In this document: positions 1-9,042 of the stretch, piece by piece
Position numbering within the stretch: position 1 is the first letter of the stretch
Layout: the number at the start of each line of letters is the position of its first letter
Program-made: the position numbers and the translations under genes
Notes under the pieces: generated by a model
Databases searched by the model: none
What the model saw: only the letters and a program-made list of their open reading frames with translations
Told to the model about the DNA's origin: nothing
IMG/VR virus record: IMGVR_UViG_3300008117_000076
Coordinates: 32,740-96,739 of that record
DNA length: 64,000 nt
Direction: 5' to 3' (one strand)
DNA from: a virus

Positions 1-324
1 CTTGACCGTGTAAATGTCCGTCGTTTGTTAATCGCTGTGAAGAAATATATTGCAAGTGTTTCACGTTACCTCGTATTCGAACAAAACGTGGAATCCACTC
101 GTAACCGTTTCTTAAACATTGTCAATCCATATTTGGCAAGTGTCCAAGAACGTTCTGGTTTGTACGCATTCCGTGTTATTATGGATGAAACCAACAATAC
201 ACCGGATATTATCGATAGAAACATCCTCTATGGACAACTCTATCTACAACCGACAAAGACCGCTGAATTCATTATTCTTGACTTCAACGTTCTTCCAACG
301 GGCGCTACATTCCCAACAGCGTAA
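1..324 (+). CDS. 18: tail sheath protein, C-terminal part (gp18-like)
   Basis: The frame is open from the first base of the window and continues the upstream gene; about 107 residues are visible. The segment has the conserved end of T4-type contractile sheath proteins: an Arg-rich helix (RRLLIAVKKYI), a NxxxPYLxxVQ stretch, and the final strand LQPTKTAEFIILDF. In this family the C-terminal domain forms the sheath core next to the tube and exchanges strands with neighbouring subunits. The tail tube gene follows, as in T4 (18-19). An internal TTG at 25 could be mistaken for a start, but the frame is open upstream and the homology starts before it. Identification is by family recognition only. 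Confidence 0.88.
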   Translation, partial: LDRVNVRRLLIAVKKYIASVSRYLVFEQNVESTRNRFLNIVNPYLASVQERSGLYAFRVIMDETNNTPDIIDRNILYGQLYLQPTKTAEFIILDFNVLPTGATFPTA

Positions 325-379
325 GCTGAAACTGTGGAGGGAACCTAAAAAATTCCCTCCACAAATTCAACTAATTTAA

Positions 380-387
380 TATTTATA
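380..387 (+). promoter_or_regulatory. candidate late promoter element TATTTATA
   Basis: The octamer TATTTATA ends 27 bases before the tail tube start codon. The same octamer stands 27 bases before the starts at 1036 and 14156, 28 before 32626 and 32 before 19887. I infer a -10-like late element. The reverse complement is the T4 late consensus TATAAATA, so direction rests on the constant spacing to + strand genes. Confidence 0.5.
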
Positions 388-413
388 GCTAGATATCCTT
401 TCGGAGATTATAC

Positions 414-902
414 ATGGCAAACCTAGTACAAGAACAAGAGCTATTCTTTACAGCATTTGAACCAAAAATGAAGAATCGCTTCATCCTTTATATGGATGGT
501 ATTCCTTCATACATCGTAAAGAAAATCAATCGTCCAAAGTTAACCCAAGACGCAAAAGCACTTGACCACATTAACGTTCAACGTTATGTTAAGGGCAAAA
601 CCAAGTGGGGCACAATGTCATTGACACTTTACGATCCAATTGTTCCATCAGGCGCACAAGCAGTAATGGAATGGGTTCGTTTACACCACGAATCAGTAAC
701 AGGCCGTGACGGCTATCTTGAATTCTACAAGAAAGATTTAACCCTCAACGTTCTTGGCCCAGTAGGTGACAAGGTTGAAGAGTGGATTATTAAGGGTGCA
801 CAAATTACTCAAGTAGACTTTGCAGAAATGGATTGGGGTGCAGATGACCAAGTTGAATTCACAATTGAAATTCAACCAGACTATTGCGTATTGAACTACT
901 AA
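414..902 (+). CDS. 19: tail tube protein (gp19-like)
   Basis: This 162-residue protein matches T4 gp19 in length and position after the sheath. Recognisable features are the N-terminal FEPKMKNRFILYMDGIPSY segment, the charged HINVQRYVKGKTKW stretch, and an acidic C-terminal end (WGADDQVEFTIEIQPDYC). Family members stack as hexameric rings forming the rigid inner tube through which DNA passes. The start is supported by a CGGAG ribosome site at 401-405. A candidate late promoter lies upstream and a strong hairpin terminator follows, so it can end a highly expressed transcript. Confidence 0.92.
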   Translation: MANLVQEQELFFTAFEPKMKNRFILYMDGIPSYIVKKINRPKLTQDAKALDHINVQRYVKGKTKWGTMSLTLYDPIVPSGAQAVMEWVRLHHESVTGRDGYLEFYKKDLTLNVLGPVGDKVEEWIIKGAQITQVDFAEMDWGADDQVEFTIEIQPDYCVLNY

Positions 903-921
903 TCGTAGTTACAATTTAATA

Positions 922-965
922 ATAACTCTCGCAGGTGTTCATTCATCTGCGAGAGTTATATTTTT
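922..965 (+). terminator. intrinsic terminator after tail tube gene
   Basis: A perfect 13-bp inverted repeat pairs 922-934 with 947-959 around a 12-base loop, followed by an A and five T residues (961-965). This is a textbook Rho-independent terminator and the clearest one in the window. It separates the tail gene unit from the fibre module. Confidence 0.92.
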
Positions 966-1000
966 ATAAGTCAAAATCACTCTCTTAATATGGTTTTTGA

Positions 1001-1008
1001 TATTTATA
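1001..1008 (+). promoter_or_regulatory. candidate late promoter element TATTTATA
   Basis: Same octamer, again ending 27 bases before the chosen start codon (1036), and 36 bases after the terminator T-run. Its position between a terminator and the first gene of the fibre module fits a promoter. Confidence 0.5.
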
Positions 1009-1035
1009 CAAGAGTGCTTTTTTCGTGAGAATACT

Positions 1036-1392
1036 ATGGCAGACATTACGGATTTTGATATAGGTCAAGGAGAAACTTTCAAAATTCTTGCACATATATA
1101 CACCGATACATCTGGTAGTGTTCCTATAGACATTACCAATTACACGTTTGTTGGGCAAATGCGTGAAAACTACACAACAACAGAAGTTGCCGCCACATTT
1201 AATGTAGAAAAAATATTACCATATGCTAGTGGTAGTATTTTTGTTAGTTTAACGCCGGAACAAACAGATATGTTAGAACAACGTACATATGTGTACGATT
1301 TATTGATGATTACGGGATCTTCGGGCGAAGTTGTTCGTCGTTTATTAGAAGGGGCATTTACGATCAGACCAGCAGTTACTAGAGATTACTAA
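1036..1392 (+). CDS. small virion protein, BppU-like Ig-type domain
   Basis: A 118-residue protein opening with DFDIGQGETFKI and containing DITNYTFVGQMR, a pattern I associate with small immunoglobulin-like baseplate/fibre adaptor domains (BppU N-terminal type). The ending VYDLLMITGSSGEVVRRLLEG also fits this fold. The start at 1036 is chosen over an upstream ATG at 997 because 997 would put the candidate promoter inside the gene, while 1036 has a GTGAGA ribosome site and the same promoter spacing as other late genes. It is the first gene of the fibre block and overlaps the next gene by one base (TAATG). The exact role is unknown. Confidence 0.6.
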   Translation: MADITDFDIGQGETFKILAHIYTDTSGSVPIDITNYTFVGQMRENYTTTEVAATFNVEKILPYASGSIFVSLTPEQTDMLEQRTYVYDLLMITGSSGEVVRRLLEGAFTIRPAVTRDY

Positions 1393-2477
1393 TGGCACAT
1401 ATTGAATTAGATGTTCCAGATTTAAATGTCAATATAGAAAGTGAAATAAATAATACGCGTGTCATTTTACGACAACCTACAACTTTAGTATCCCAGACTT
1501 CTCCATACTTAAATGTAGCACAGAGCGCAATAACTGCGTCATACGCAGTAACTTCGTCGTATGCTATTTATGCATTATCGCTTAGTGGGTCTATTGAATC
1601 TGCGTCTTATTCTGCGTTTGCAGCGTCATCATCGTATGCATTAACTGCTTCATATGTAAGTGGAGCGGCCAGTACATGGGATACTATTTCAAACAAACCA
1701 ATTGGATTGGTATCATCATCTACACAAATATCAAACTATAATATATTTGTAACAACTGGTTCAAATCAATTTAATGGAAATCAGTACATTACCGGTTCAC
1801 TAAATGTAACACAAGGTATAACTAGTTCGTTATTTGGTACTAGTAGTTGGGCAAACTACGCAACCACTGCGTCTTATGTTAGTGGAATGTCAAGTGATTG
1901 GGACGATATAACAAATAAACCTAGTGGACTTGTATCCAGTTCGGTACAAATTAATACTGGGTCATTTAGTGGATCATTTACTGGTCAACTTATTGGTACC
2001 AGTAGTTGGGCAAATAATTCAATTTCAAGTAGTTACGCAGAAACTTCTAGTCTAACATTTAAAGTATCAGTATATACGGGAAGTGCAACGGTCGGCCAGG
2101 CATCGTACACCGGCTCATTTACTGGTTCTTTCAACGGTACAGCAAGTTTCGCAACTACAGCATCGTATGCATTAAATTCTTCGGCAATAACATCGTCAGC
2201 TACCGCACCGGCATATCCTGCTCAGAATGAACTATGGTATGATAACACAACTGGTAAAACATACATCTATTATGTTAGCGCAAGTCAAGGGCAGTGGGTA
2301 TTACAATCAGACCCAACATACGATGTAGGTGCTGTTGTACAAGCAGCAAGTTCATCTATAACGTTTACTATTCCAAATTTTCAACCAACTACACCATTAA
2401 CTGGATCAATTTATTTTTCTGGTAATTGGTTGTATATCTATAACGGCACTAAATATGTTAGTGCAAGTCTAAATTAA
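1392..2477 (+). CDS. tail fibre-like protein with S-A-S-Y repeats
   Basis: This 361-residue protein has many short repeats of the type ASYAxTASY and SSYALTASYV, seen in phage fibre shafts as beta-structured trimer segments. A longer unit occurs twice, around residues 85-115 and 155-185: ASYVSG, then W-D-x-I-x-N-K-P, then GLVSSS-Q-I. Near residue 280 there is NELWYDNTTGKTYIYY, a common end-domain motif of phage fibres. It has no signal peptide or membrane segment. It overlaps the preceding small virion gene by one base, implying coupled translation. Receptor specificity cannot be read. Confidence 0.65.
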   Translation: MAHIELDVPDLNVNIESEINNTRVILRQPTTLVSQTSPYLNVAQSAITASYAVTSSYAIYALSLSGSIESASYSAFAASSSYALTASYVSGAASTWDTISNKPIGLVSSSTQISNYNIFVTTGSNQFNGNQYITGSLNVTQGITSSLFGTSSWANYATTASYVSGMSSDWDDITNKPSGLVSSSVQINTGSFSGSFTGQLIGTSSWANNSISSSYAETSSLTFKVSVYTGSATVGQASYTGSFTGSFNGTASFATTASYALNSSAITSSATAPAYPAQNELWYDNTTGKTYIYYVSASQGQWVLQSDPTYDVGAVVQAASSSITFTIPNFQPTTPLTGSIYFSGNWLYIYNGTKYVSASLN

Positions 2478-2489
2478 TAGGAATGTGAT

Positions 2490-3446
2490 ATGTTAAGTTT
2501 TCCGACAAACCCAACGACGGGACAGCAATATACAGATGGAAATGGAAAAGTGTGGAAATACGATAGCGTGAAGTGGAATATATCCAACACGCCCGGCATC
2601 AAACAATTTTTCGGAACAAAAATTAGTTTAGCAAATGATGTATTTTTAAATGATACATTAAGTACAATACCATGGGATACAGAAGAATTTGATACCTCTG
2701 GGTTTTTTAATGCATCAGCTGCAACTATAATACGCATTCCAACTACCGGATACTATAGATTACATTTGTCAATATACACGGGACAAGAAGGTAACGGTGC
2801 GTCATATACTATCGAATTAAAAAGAAACTCATCGACATTAATACAAGAGTCGATGGCTGCTTATCAATCGGGTATATATGACGTAACTACATTATTAAAT
2901 AGCGGTGATGAAATTATATTATATGCGTCCGAAGATAATAATATTGGTAGATTAGTTGAAGGTACATTCGTGGAAGTTCAGTTGGTGGGATATACATTCG
3001 GTAGTTCGTTAATTCCTGGATTTGAATTTAGCGGAATAAAAGCAGAATTGCAAAATCAATTATCGGTATCAAGTACAGAAACTGCTATAGAATGGTTAAC
3101 ATCTGATATTGTATTTAATACAAATGCTGATTCGGCAGGAAACGTATATTGGGATAACGGCGAACCTAGCAAATTTACAGTATCCACTGCTGGATATTAT
3201 AGATTACGTGCATTTATTTTAACTGGTATAAATGGTTCATCTGATTCATATACGATTAATGTCAAAAAAAACAACACCACAGATATAGAAACAATAACGT
3301 TAGGCGCAAACGAATCGGCTGAATTAGACGAAACATATTATTTAGAATTAAATGATTATATAGAAATAACATATAGTAATACTGAAAATTTAGGTACTAT
3401 AGAAGCAGACAATACATTTTTTGAATTAACACGGTTAGGAGTATAG
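2490..3446 (+). CDS. fibre protein with two C1q-like domains
   Basis: The first 27 residues (FPTNPTTGQQYTDGNGKVWKY) are a motif widespread in phage virion proteins. Two copies of a domain of about 135 residues follow. Each has a TGYYRL or AGYYRL strand, a YTIELKRN or YTINVKKN strand, an L-N-S/L-N-D turn and a hydrophobic last strand. This layout fits the C1q/TNF-like jelly roll, a trimeric binding fold. The duplication is seen directly; the C1q assignment is by pattern. The protein is probably a distal, ligand-binding virion component. Confidence 0.6.
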   Translation: MLSFPTNPTTGQQYTDGNGKVWKYDSVKWNISNTPGIKQFFGTKISLANDVFLNDTLSTIPWDTEEFDTSGFFNASAATIIRIPTTGYYRLHLSIYTGQEGNGASYTIELKRNSSTLIQESMAAYQSGIYDVTTLLNSGDEIILYASEDNNIGRLVEGTFVEVQLVGYTFGSSLIPGFEFSGIKAELQNQLSVSSTETAIEWLTSDIVFNTNADSAGNVYWDNGEPSKFTVSTAGYYRLRAFILTGINGSSDSYTINVKKNNTTDIETITLGANESAELDETYYLELNDYIEITYSNTENLGTIEADNTFFELTRLGV

Positions 3447-3447
3447 T

Positions 3448-3813
3448 ATGGCATTTATCAAATCGACAAATCTTATTACTGACGTTGCACTCACTGTAGA
3501 TGGTTTGGTAGGTGGAACTAATGGTAAAATAGTACGAATAAGTGGAAACAATACTGTAACCAACGCAAGTTATAATGACACGGCATCTCAATTAAATGCA
3601 GTACTATTTAAACAGGCAGGCGTATATTACGCAGCAGGTGTAATACCGGAATTAAGTGGACTTGTAGCAGGCGCTCCATATTTTCTTGATGAGTTTGGTG
3701 GATTAACTTCATCACCACCAACACCATCTTCAACAATTCGAGTATTATATATTGGATTTGCAATTAATACTACTGATTTACTTTTCCGTCCTGGTATTCC
3801 TATCTCGGGTTAA
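3448..3813 (+). CDS. small virion protein of unknown function
   Basis: This 121-residue protein begins one base after the previous stop codon. It is rich in small and beta-branched residues, with Gly turns every 8-12 residues (LVGGTNGKIVRI, LVAGAPYFLDEFGG). The segment IRVLYIGFAINTTDLLF resembles short beta-barrel domains that decorate phage fibres. It has no catalytic motif, Cys cluster or membrane segment. Its place inside the fibre operon makes it a probable structural accessory. I do not recognise the family. Confidence 0.5.
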   Translation: MAFIKSTNLITDVALTVDGLVGGTNGKIVRISGNNTVTNASYNDTASQLNAVLFKQAGVYYAAGVIPELSGLVAGAPYFLDEFGGLTSSPPTPSSTIRVLYIGFAINTTDLLFRPGIPISG

Positions 3814-3815
3814 TT

Positions 3816-4457
3816 ATGGCACAAATTTATAATTGGAACGTAGAAGGTTTTCGTAATTCCTATGAAAAATACGTATACAAACAAAAAGGATGTAAAGCTA
3901 AACACATAAAGAGTTGTGTGTGTACTGGAAAACTGGCAACATACTGTCGTCAGTATTTTACATCTATGAAAATGTTTGATATCCGTGCGCAACATATTGT
4001 CACACATTTTAATCTTGCCGCAGGTAGTCGGGTGTTGGTCGCAGGATGTGCATTAGGATTTTTGATGGAATCATTACAAAAGTTGGGTATGGTCGTATAC
4101 GGATTTGATAATTCATCTTATATTCAATTACTAACCAAAGACCCCAAAAATCCAGAAAAAATACAATTTCCAATTCATAATATTGATATTACGTCAAGTA
4201 ACTTTACTACCGAAATACAACAAGCAACGGGTCACACCGCATTTGATTGTATAGTGACTGAAGATGTACTCCCGTCATTTGATGACTTTACACAAATTAT
4301 TTTTAATTGTAATAGTGTGTCACAGAAGGTATTTCATATTGTAGATTTAGATTGTGGTGAAGCATTTACTAATAAAACAGTAGAGCAATGGATCGATGTC
4401 AGTCCTTCACATACGTGGGCAAATTACGAAGGAGTAGTGTTAAATGCCAATAACTAA
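3816..4457 (+). CDS. class I SAM-dependent methyltransferase
   Basis: The 213-residue protein contains a Rossmann-type SAM-binding motif I (VLVAGCALGFLMESL) followed by the strand VVYGFDNS, whose acidic residue would bind the ribose of SAM. The N terminus is Cys-rich (SCVCTGKLATYC), which may bind metal. The substrate is unknown. It sits among fibre genes rather than in the sugar blocks, so a virion protein or its glycan is a plausible target. The next gene overlaps it by 14 bases in another frame, indicating coupled expression. Confidence 0.65.
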   Translation: MAQIYNWNVEGFRNSYEKYVYKQKGCKAKHIKSCVCTGKLATYCRQYFTSMKMFDIRAQHIVTHFNLAAGSRVLVAGCALGFLMESLQKLGMVVYGFDNSSYIQLLTKDPKNPEKIQFPIHNIDITSSNFTTEIQQATGHTAFDCIVTEDVLPSFDDFTQIIFNCNSVSQKVFHIVDLDCGEAFTNKTVEQWIDVSPSHTWANYEGVVLNANN

Positions 4458-7400
4458 TGTCACTAGAAGTGTAGACCTTAATAATACTAAATGGTATCTC
4501 CCACATCCCGCAGGTTGCGGGATGGACGAGGGATATTATATTATTTATTCAGCAAGTTCCACATCTAATCAGATCAATAACGGCTCTGGATTAATTAGAG
4601 CGTATAAATGGAATACATTACTATCTGGATCTCGTACTGATGGGTTTCACACGATAACAGGAACCGTACAATTAGTATCGGAAAGTTTAAGTGGGTCTAG
4701 CAATTGGGTCAATTATCACGGTAGTGATATTATTCATATTGGTCGTGGTGTAAACGATATTACTGGTGTTCGTGAAGATGATGCGTTTTTCTTTGCTCAT
4801 TTAGGACAATATGGTACGACTAGTGCGACACTTGACGATTTCTTCTATTGGGATCGTTTGTATGTACCGACCGGATCATATACTTGGGATTTTTATCAAT
4901 ATCATGCACACAATCCTACGTCATATGCGACATTTAATAATGGTCGATTTGTAATGGGAGCAGAAGATAGACAAGGACCAACTGGAATTGAAGAATATGG
5001 GCATATGATTAACGTGTCTGTAAAATCTGGAGCAACAAATTATTTATCTGTTATGGCTCGCGTTCACACACCGTCCGTTGGTGGTGCACACAATTCTCAT
5101 AACGATTTAGAACTTCCATCTGTCACAAATAAAAATTATATGATGGGTGGTATAATTAATGGATCATCTGATAGATTTCATGCATTTTACTTGACAGCAA
5201 ATGGATCACAATGGGATGTATTTTCTCGTACATTTAATTATGTTAATCAAGTGTTTAATGCCGAAGTCAATCATGGGACATATGATTTAGCAGATGCACA
5301 GATTGCTAGAACACCAGGGTCGTCTAGTTTGTATCCATTTCGCGCAAGTGTAGGAAAACGTATAGGATCGGAAATATATATTCCTGCTATTTACAATAGC
5401 GGTTCTTCTGGAAAATTTGACTTAAAGGTGTGGAACTTTACATCCGCAAATAACCTATCAGAACTCCCAACAGTAACAACTATTATCAGCGGTTCGAATG
5501 TACGACCGGATTGTCATTTAGAAATTGCTAATAATACTTTATACGCAGCGGTCAGTAATACAAATGATGGTGGAGTAAATTTGTATAAATATAGTGCTAG
5601 TGTGTGGTACAATCAAGGACAAATTGTATCTAATAATCCTGGAAAATATTTACGTGTTCACGGATTGAACTTTAATGTAGAAGAATTCAAATTTTACACA
5701 ATGATTTCCGGTGACGCTTCGGGGTCGGGTACGACATATTCTGGGTCAGGTGTGTACTCCTTTTCTCCAGACATCCCGTTTTTAGGTTATAAGCATTTAG
5801 ATTACATCACAGGTAGTAATTCATTTATTGTACGAAATGCCTTAACAAATGGCTACGTGCAGTTTGATACATCAACGGGTACATTAAAACGTTCTGGATC
5901 TCAAGAACCACAAGGTCTTGATGTGACTATGCCCGTTTTACAATATGATGATAGCAGTACACAATTTTTTGATAAACGACAAGCTGTTTTGTCGGCCGAC
6001 GAAAATTTTATACAAGGTATAGAATTACAGGACGGTCGCCAGTTATTTGTGGGTACTAAAGCAGCGATAGATGATGACTTTGATATTAATTATAACAACG
6101 GTCTTATCGCATTGTTTAGTCCAGGAGATACATCGCCACCAGAATATTACCAAGTTACTGGACGTTTTGATGACTTTATTACGGGCGTAACACAAGCATC
6201 AAATGGTAAAATTTATATTGTCGGATATACTAAAGATGAATTAGTACCGAAAAGTAGATTATTCGTACATGGTATTGGTCGTGGATTAGTAAAGTCAATG
6301 AACACTACAGAAAAAATTGAATTTATTGATATGGTAACGGACAGTACGGGGTCACAATACTATGCTGGGAACCATATTCAAAGTTCAAGTATTGTAGTTG
6401 CAAAATACGACAAGGATTTTGATCTTCAATGGCAACGAGATATATCTGGTGGGTCATTAGCAGATACCGCATATGCAATTACTCGGGACACCTTGGGATA
6501 CCTATATGTCGCCGGTGGTACTACTAACAGTGGAAGTGGAAATCAAGATGCATTATTAATTAAGTTAGACTCTACTGGATCTATTGTGTGGACAAAAATG
6601 TACGGTACGTCTGACAATCAATATGCAAGCTCTGTTGCTCGGGTCACAAAAAATAACACAGATTATATTTTACTTTCCGTTGTTTCGGGTAGTACAACAA
6701 CTCTTACAACGGTTGATACTGACGGTACTATTCAAGAACAAAACTCGTATCCTAATTTAGTAGTAAATAGAGTACGCAGACATGAAACCACATCAGACGG
6801 TAGGTTTACCTTTGCAGGAAAAATTACGGGAAGTGTCAGTACAGCATCATTTGGAGTAGGAACAATTATCAACACTCCAATGATAGAATGGATGCGCAGT
6901 CACAACAGCGCTTCTACAAATACGGAAGCAATGGACATGCGAAACACCGGTACGGGTTCTGGATATTTGGAATATGTAGTGGTGGGTACGGAAGGTACGA
7001 ATGGATTTGCAACAGAAATTGTTAGTCAAAGTGGTGGACTAACAAGTCAATGGACAACTACTACGTCAGGTTCATATTGGAAAGCAGTCTCCGCATCTCC
7101 ATCATCGGTCGCCACTTCATCACGACGATTTTTTGCTGTGGGGTATGCAAGTAGTTCTGGTACACAAGTAACTGGTGCTGAACATGGGGGTGGTGATGGT
7201 ATTATTGCTGGATTTGATAACACGGGAAGTGTATTCTTTATTAATGGATTAGGTCACGATAAGGCAGAATCATTATATGCAATAGAACGTGATGTTACGA
7301 CATTTAATTATATCACTGCAGGGTGGTCAGAATCACATACCAACGGACGCCGAGGATTGATATTTAGATTTGCTCGTACTGGTTTTGGAACTGGTAATCA

Positions 7401-8670
7401 TCATTTACAAGATGAAACGGGAATGGATATGTGGTATGCTTCTGCTTCAGCACTAACTTCAACCGCAAGTTTAGGTACATCCAGTACATCAACAACACCA
7501 ACTAATACTGCAGGAACATTATTAACAAGCGCGTCTATAACATTTACTTCAATATCTAGTTCATACATGAACGAAATTTACGAAGGTAGTAATGTGTTTG
7601 ACGGATTTTTTGGCGTACTAGATTTAAACGATTTACAAGAATATAAAAATTCCGGCTCTTATATTGAAGGAGCAATTAATCCTATTAATAGTTTAGTTAC
7701 ATGGACACAAATTGGTGTAGCCGGTGACGGTGAAGCAGACGATGGTAATATCTTTGCGTACGATGTAATTGAATTAACCTCGGGTAGTAACGCAGGACGT
7801 ATTGGAATTGCAGCGGTAGCATCTGGTGACGTAGTAGCATATAATACGGGTAACACGGGTGTGTACGATTATATGATTGCGTTTTATGATCCCGCTAATC
7901 CACTTTCTGATACCGGATTCTTAATTAATCAGATTGGTACAGAATTCGATGAAGAAATTTATTCGCTTACCGAATTATCAGATGGGCGGGTAGCATTCGT
8001 TGGTCGTACAGCGGGCGACCTTGGTGGTACGCCCGTAGGTGGATATGATATTTTCTTGGGTATCACCGATGTTCGTAACTTGACACAATTTGTCCCACCT
8101 GCCGGCGGTGCGGCACGATTTACCACCGACTATTATACTACTGGATCTGGGTTAGCTGACCGAGGATTTGTTGTGCATGATATAAATAACGTTATACCAA
8201 ATACGTTAGCAATTACGTATGAAACTGCTGGTGACGTTGGTGGTAGTGCAAATCTTGGTGCAGAAGATATCGGTATTATTTTATTTAATTATAGTACTGA
8301 TACTTGGGGCAATGTCTATCAGTTAGGTACCACACAAAACGATACATTAAATACTTTTGGCAAACCAAGCACGTATTTGAGAGATGGTCGTATTGCAATT
8401 GTAGGGTCTACTACAGGTGTATTTGCTGATGATGGAAATTCGTTTGGTTCTAGTGATGTGTTTGTGGCGATATTTGATATAACAACGGAAACGTGGAAAA
8501 AATATCAAATAGGAACTGGTGCGGCAGATTTTGGTAATTCCGTACAAGTTGGTGCAGGTAACAAACTAATTATAGCAGGCACTACTGCTGCATCATTTAC
8601 CTCACCAAATGATGGAATTACGGTTAGTTTTAATGCGGCACGTGGAATTAAGGGACGAATAACAGAATAA
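4444..8670 (+). CDS. giant beta-propeller-like fibre/adhesin protein (1408 aa)
   Basis: The N-terminal 480 residues contain Ser/Gly-rich beta-structure. From about residue 600 onward there are recurring blade-like units such as YVAGGTTNSGSGNQDALLIK followed by LDSTGSIVWTKMYG. These resemble SBBP-type repeats, which fold as beta-propellers. Related units recur near the C terminus (DGRVAFVGRTAGDLGG; DGRIAIVGSTTGVFADDG). No signal peptide or membrane helix is seen. The start at 4444 lies inside the methyltransferase gene but has GGAG (4431-4434) at a good distance. It is likely a large distal fibre or host-binding subunit; an enzymatic glycan-binding role cannot be excluded. Confidence 0.6.
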   Translation: MPITNVTRSVDLNNTKWYLPHPAGCGMDEGYYIIYSASSTSNQINNGSGLIRAYKWNTLLSGSRTDGFHTITGTVQLVSESLSGSSNWVNYHGSDIIHIGRGVNDITGVREDDAFFFAHLGQYGTTSATLDDFFYWDRLYVPTGSYTWDFYQYHAHNPTSYATFNNGRFVMGAEDRQGPTGIEEYGHMINVSVKSGATNYLSVMARVHTPSVGGAHNSHNDLELPSVTNKNYMMGGIINGSSDRFHAFYLTANGSQWDVFSRTFNYVNQVFNAEVNHGTYDLADAQIARTPGSSSLYPFRASVGKRIGSEIYIPAIYNSGSSGKFDLKVWNFTSANNLSELPTVTTIISGSNVRPDCHLEIANNTLYAAVSNTNDGGVNLYKYSASVWYNQGQIVSNNPGKYLRVHGLNFNVEEFKFYTMISGDASGSGTTYSGSGVYSFSPDIPFLGYKHLDYITGSNSFIVRNALTNGYVQFDTSTGTLKRSGSQEPQGLDVTMPVLQYDDSSTQFFDKRQAVLSADENFIQGIELQDGRQLFVGTKAAIDDDFDINYNNGLIALFSPGDTSPPEYYQVTGRFDDFITGVTQASNGKIYIVGYTKDELVPKSRLFVHGIGRGLVKSMNTTEKIEFIDMVTDSTGSQYYAGNHIQSSSIVVAKYDKDFDLQWQRDISGGSLADTAYAITRDTLGYLYVAGGTTNSGSGNQDALLIKLDSTGSIVWTKMYGTSDNQYASSVARVTKNNTDYILLSVVSGSTTTLTTVDTDGTIQEQNSYPNLVVNRVRRHETTSDGRFTFAGKITGSVSTASFGVGTIINTPMIEWMRSHNSASTNTEAMDMRNTGTGSGYLEYVVVGTEGTNGFATEIVSQSGGLTSQWTTTTSGSYWKAVSASPSSVATSSRRFFAVGYASSSGTQVTGAEHGGGDGIIAGFDNTGSVFFINGLGHDKAESLYAIERDVTTFNYITAGWSESHTNGRRGLIFRFARTGFGTGNHHLQDETGMDMWYASASALTSTASLGTSSTSTTPTNTAGTLLTSASITFTSISSSYMNEIYEGSNVFDGFFGVLDLNDLQEYKNSGSYIEGAINPINSLVTWTQIGVAGDGEADDGNIFAYDVIELTSGSNAGRIGIAAVASGDVVAYNTGNTGVYDYMIAFYDPANPLSDTGFLINQIGTEFDEEIYSLTELSDGRVAFVGRTAGDLGGTPVGGYDIFLGITDVRNLTQFVPPAGGAARFTTDYYTTGSGLADRGFVVHDINNVIPNTLAITYETAGDVGGSANLGAEDIGIILFNYSTDTWGNVYQLGTTQNDTLNTFGKPSTYLRDGRIAIVGSTTGVFADDGNSFGSSDVFVAIFDITTETWKKYQIGTGAADFGNSVQVGAGNKLIIAGTTAASFTSPNDGITVSFNAARGIKGRITE

Positions 8671-8684
8671 CGGAGTTATGTACT

Positions 8685-9029
8685 ATGGCAAATTTAGTAG
8701 AAATTCTTACAAAACGATATCCAAATACGATATGGACATGTGGTAATGATGATTACAACACATTAGCTTGGTATCCAGAAAACACAATACCAAAACCCAC
8801 AGAATTGGAGCTTCGTGGATTGGATGCGGAAGTATCATTAGAACTAAAGTGGGATGTGGTTCGTGCTGACCGAGATGAATTATTACAATCATCAGATTGG
8901 ACGCAGTTATCTGACAGTCCGTTAGATGCTGGACAAAAAGCTGCGTGGGCATCTTATCGTCAAGAATTACGAAACGTTCCTCAACAACAAGTAGAACCTG
9001 AAAACATTATTTGGCCCACTCAACCGTAA
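8685..9029 (+). CDS. putative tail fibre assembly chaperone-like protein
   Basis: This 114-residue protein carries the C-terminal pattern RxxRDELLxxSDWTQLSDSPL, then W-A-S-Y-R-Q-E-L-R-N-V-P. It is common in small phage proteins placed beside fibre genes and described as tail assembly chaperone-like or fibre-associated. The N-terminal half (YPNTIWTCGNDDYNTLAWY) is more variable. It precedes the giant Thr-Pro-Ser fibre gene by 13 bases, consistent with a helper for that fibre. The helper role is inferred from family and position. Confidence 0.6.
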   Translation: MANLVEILTKRYPNTIWTCGNDDYNTLAWYPENTIPKPTELELRGLDAEVSLELKWDVVRADRDELLQSSDWTQLSDSPLDAGQKAAWASYRQELRNVPQQQVEPENIIWPTQP

Positions 9030-9042
9030 TATGAGGTAGTAG

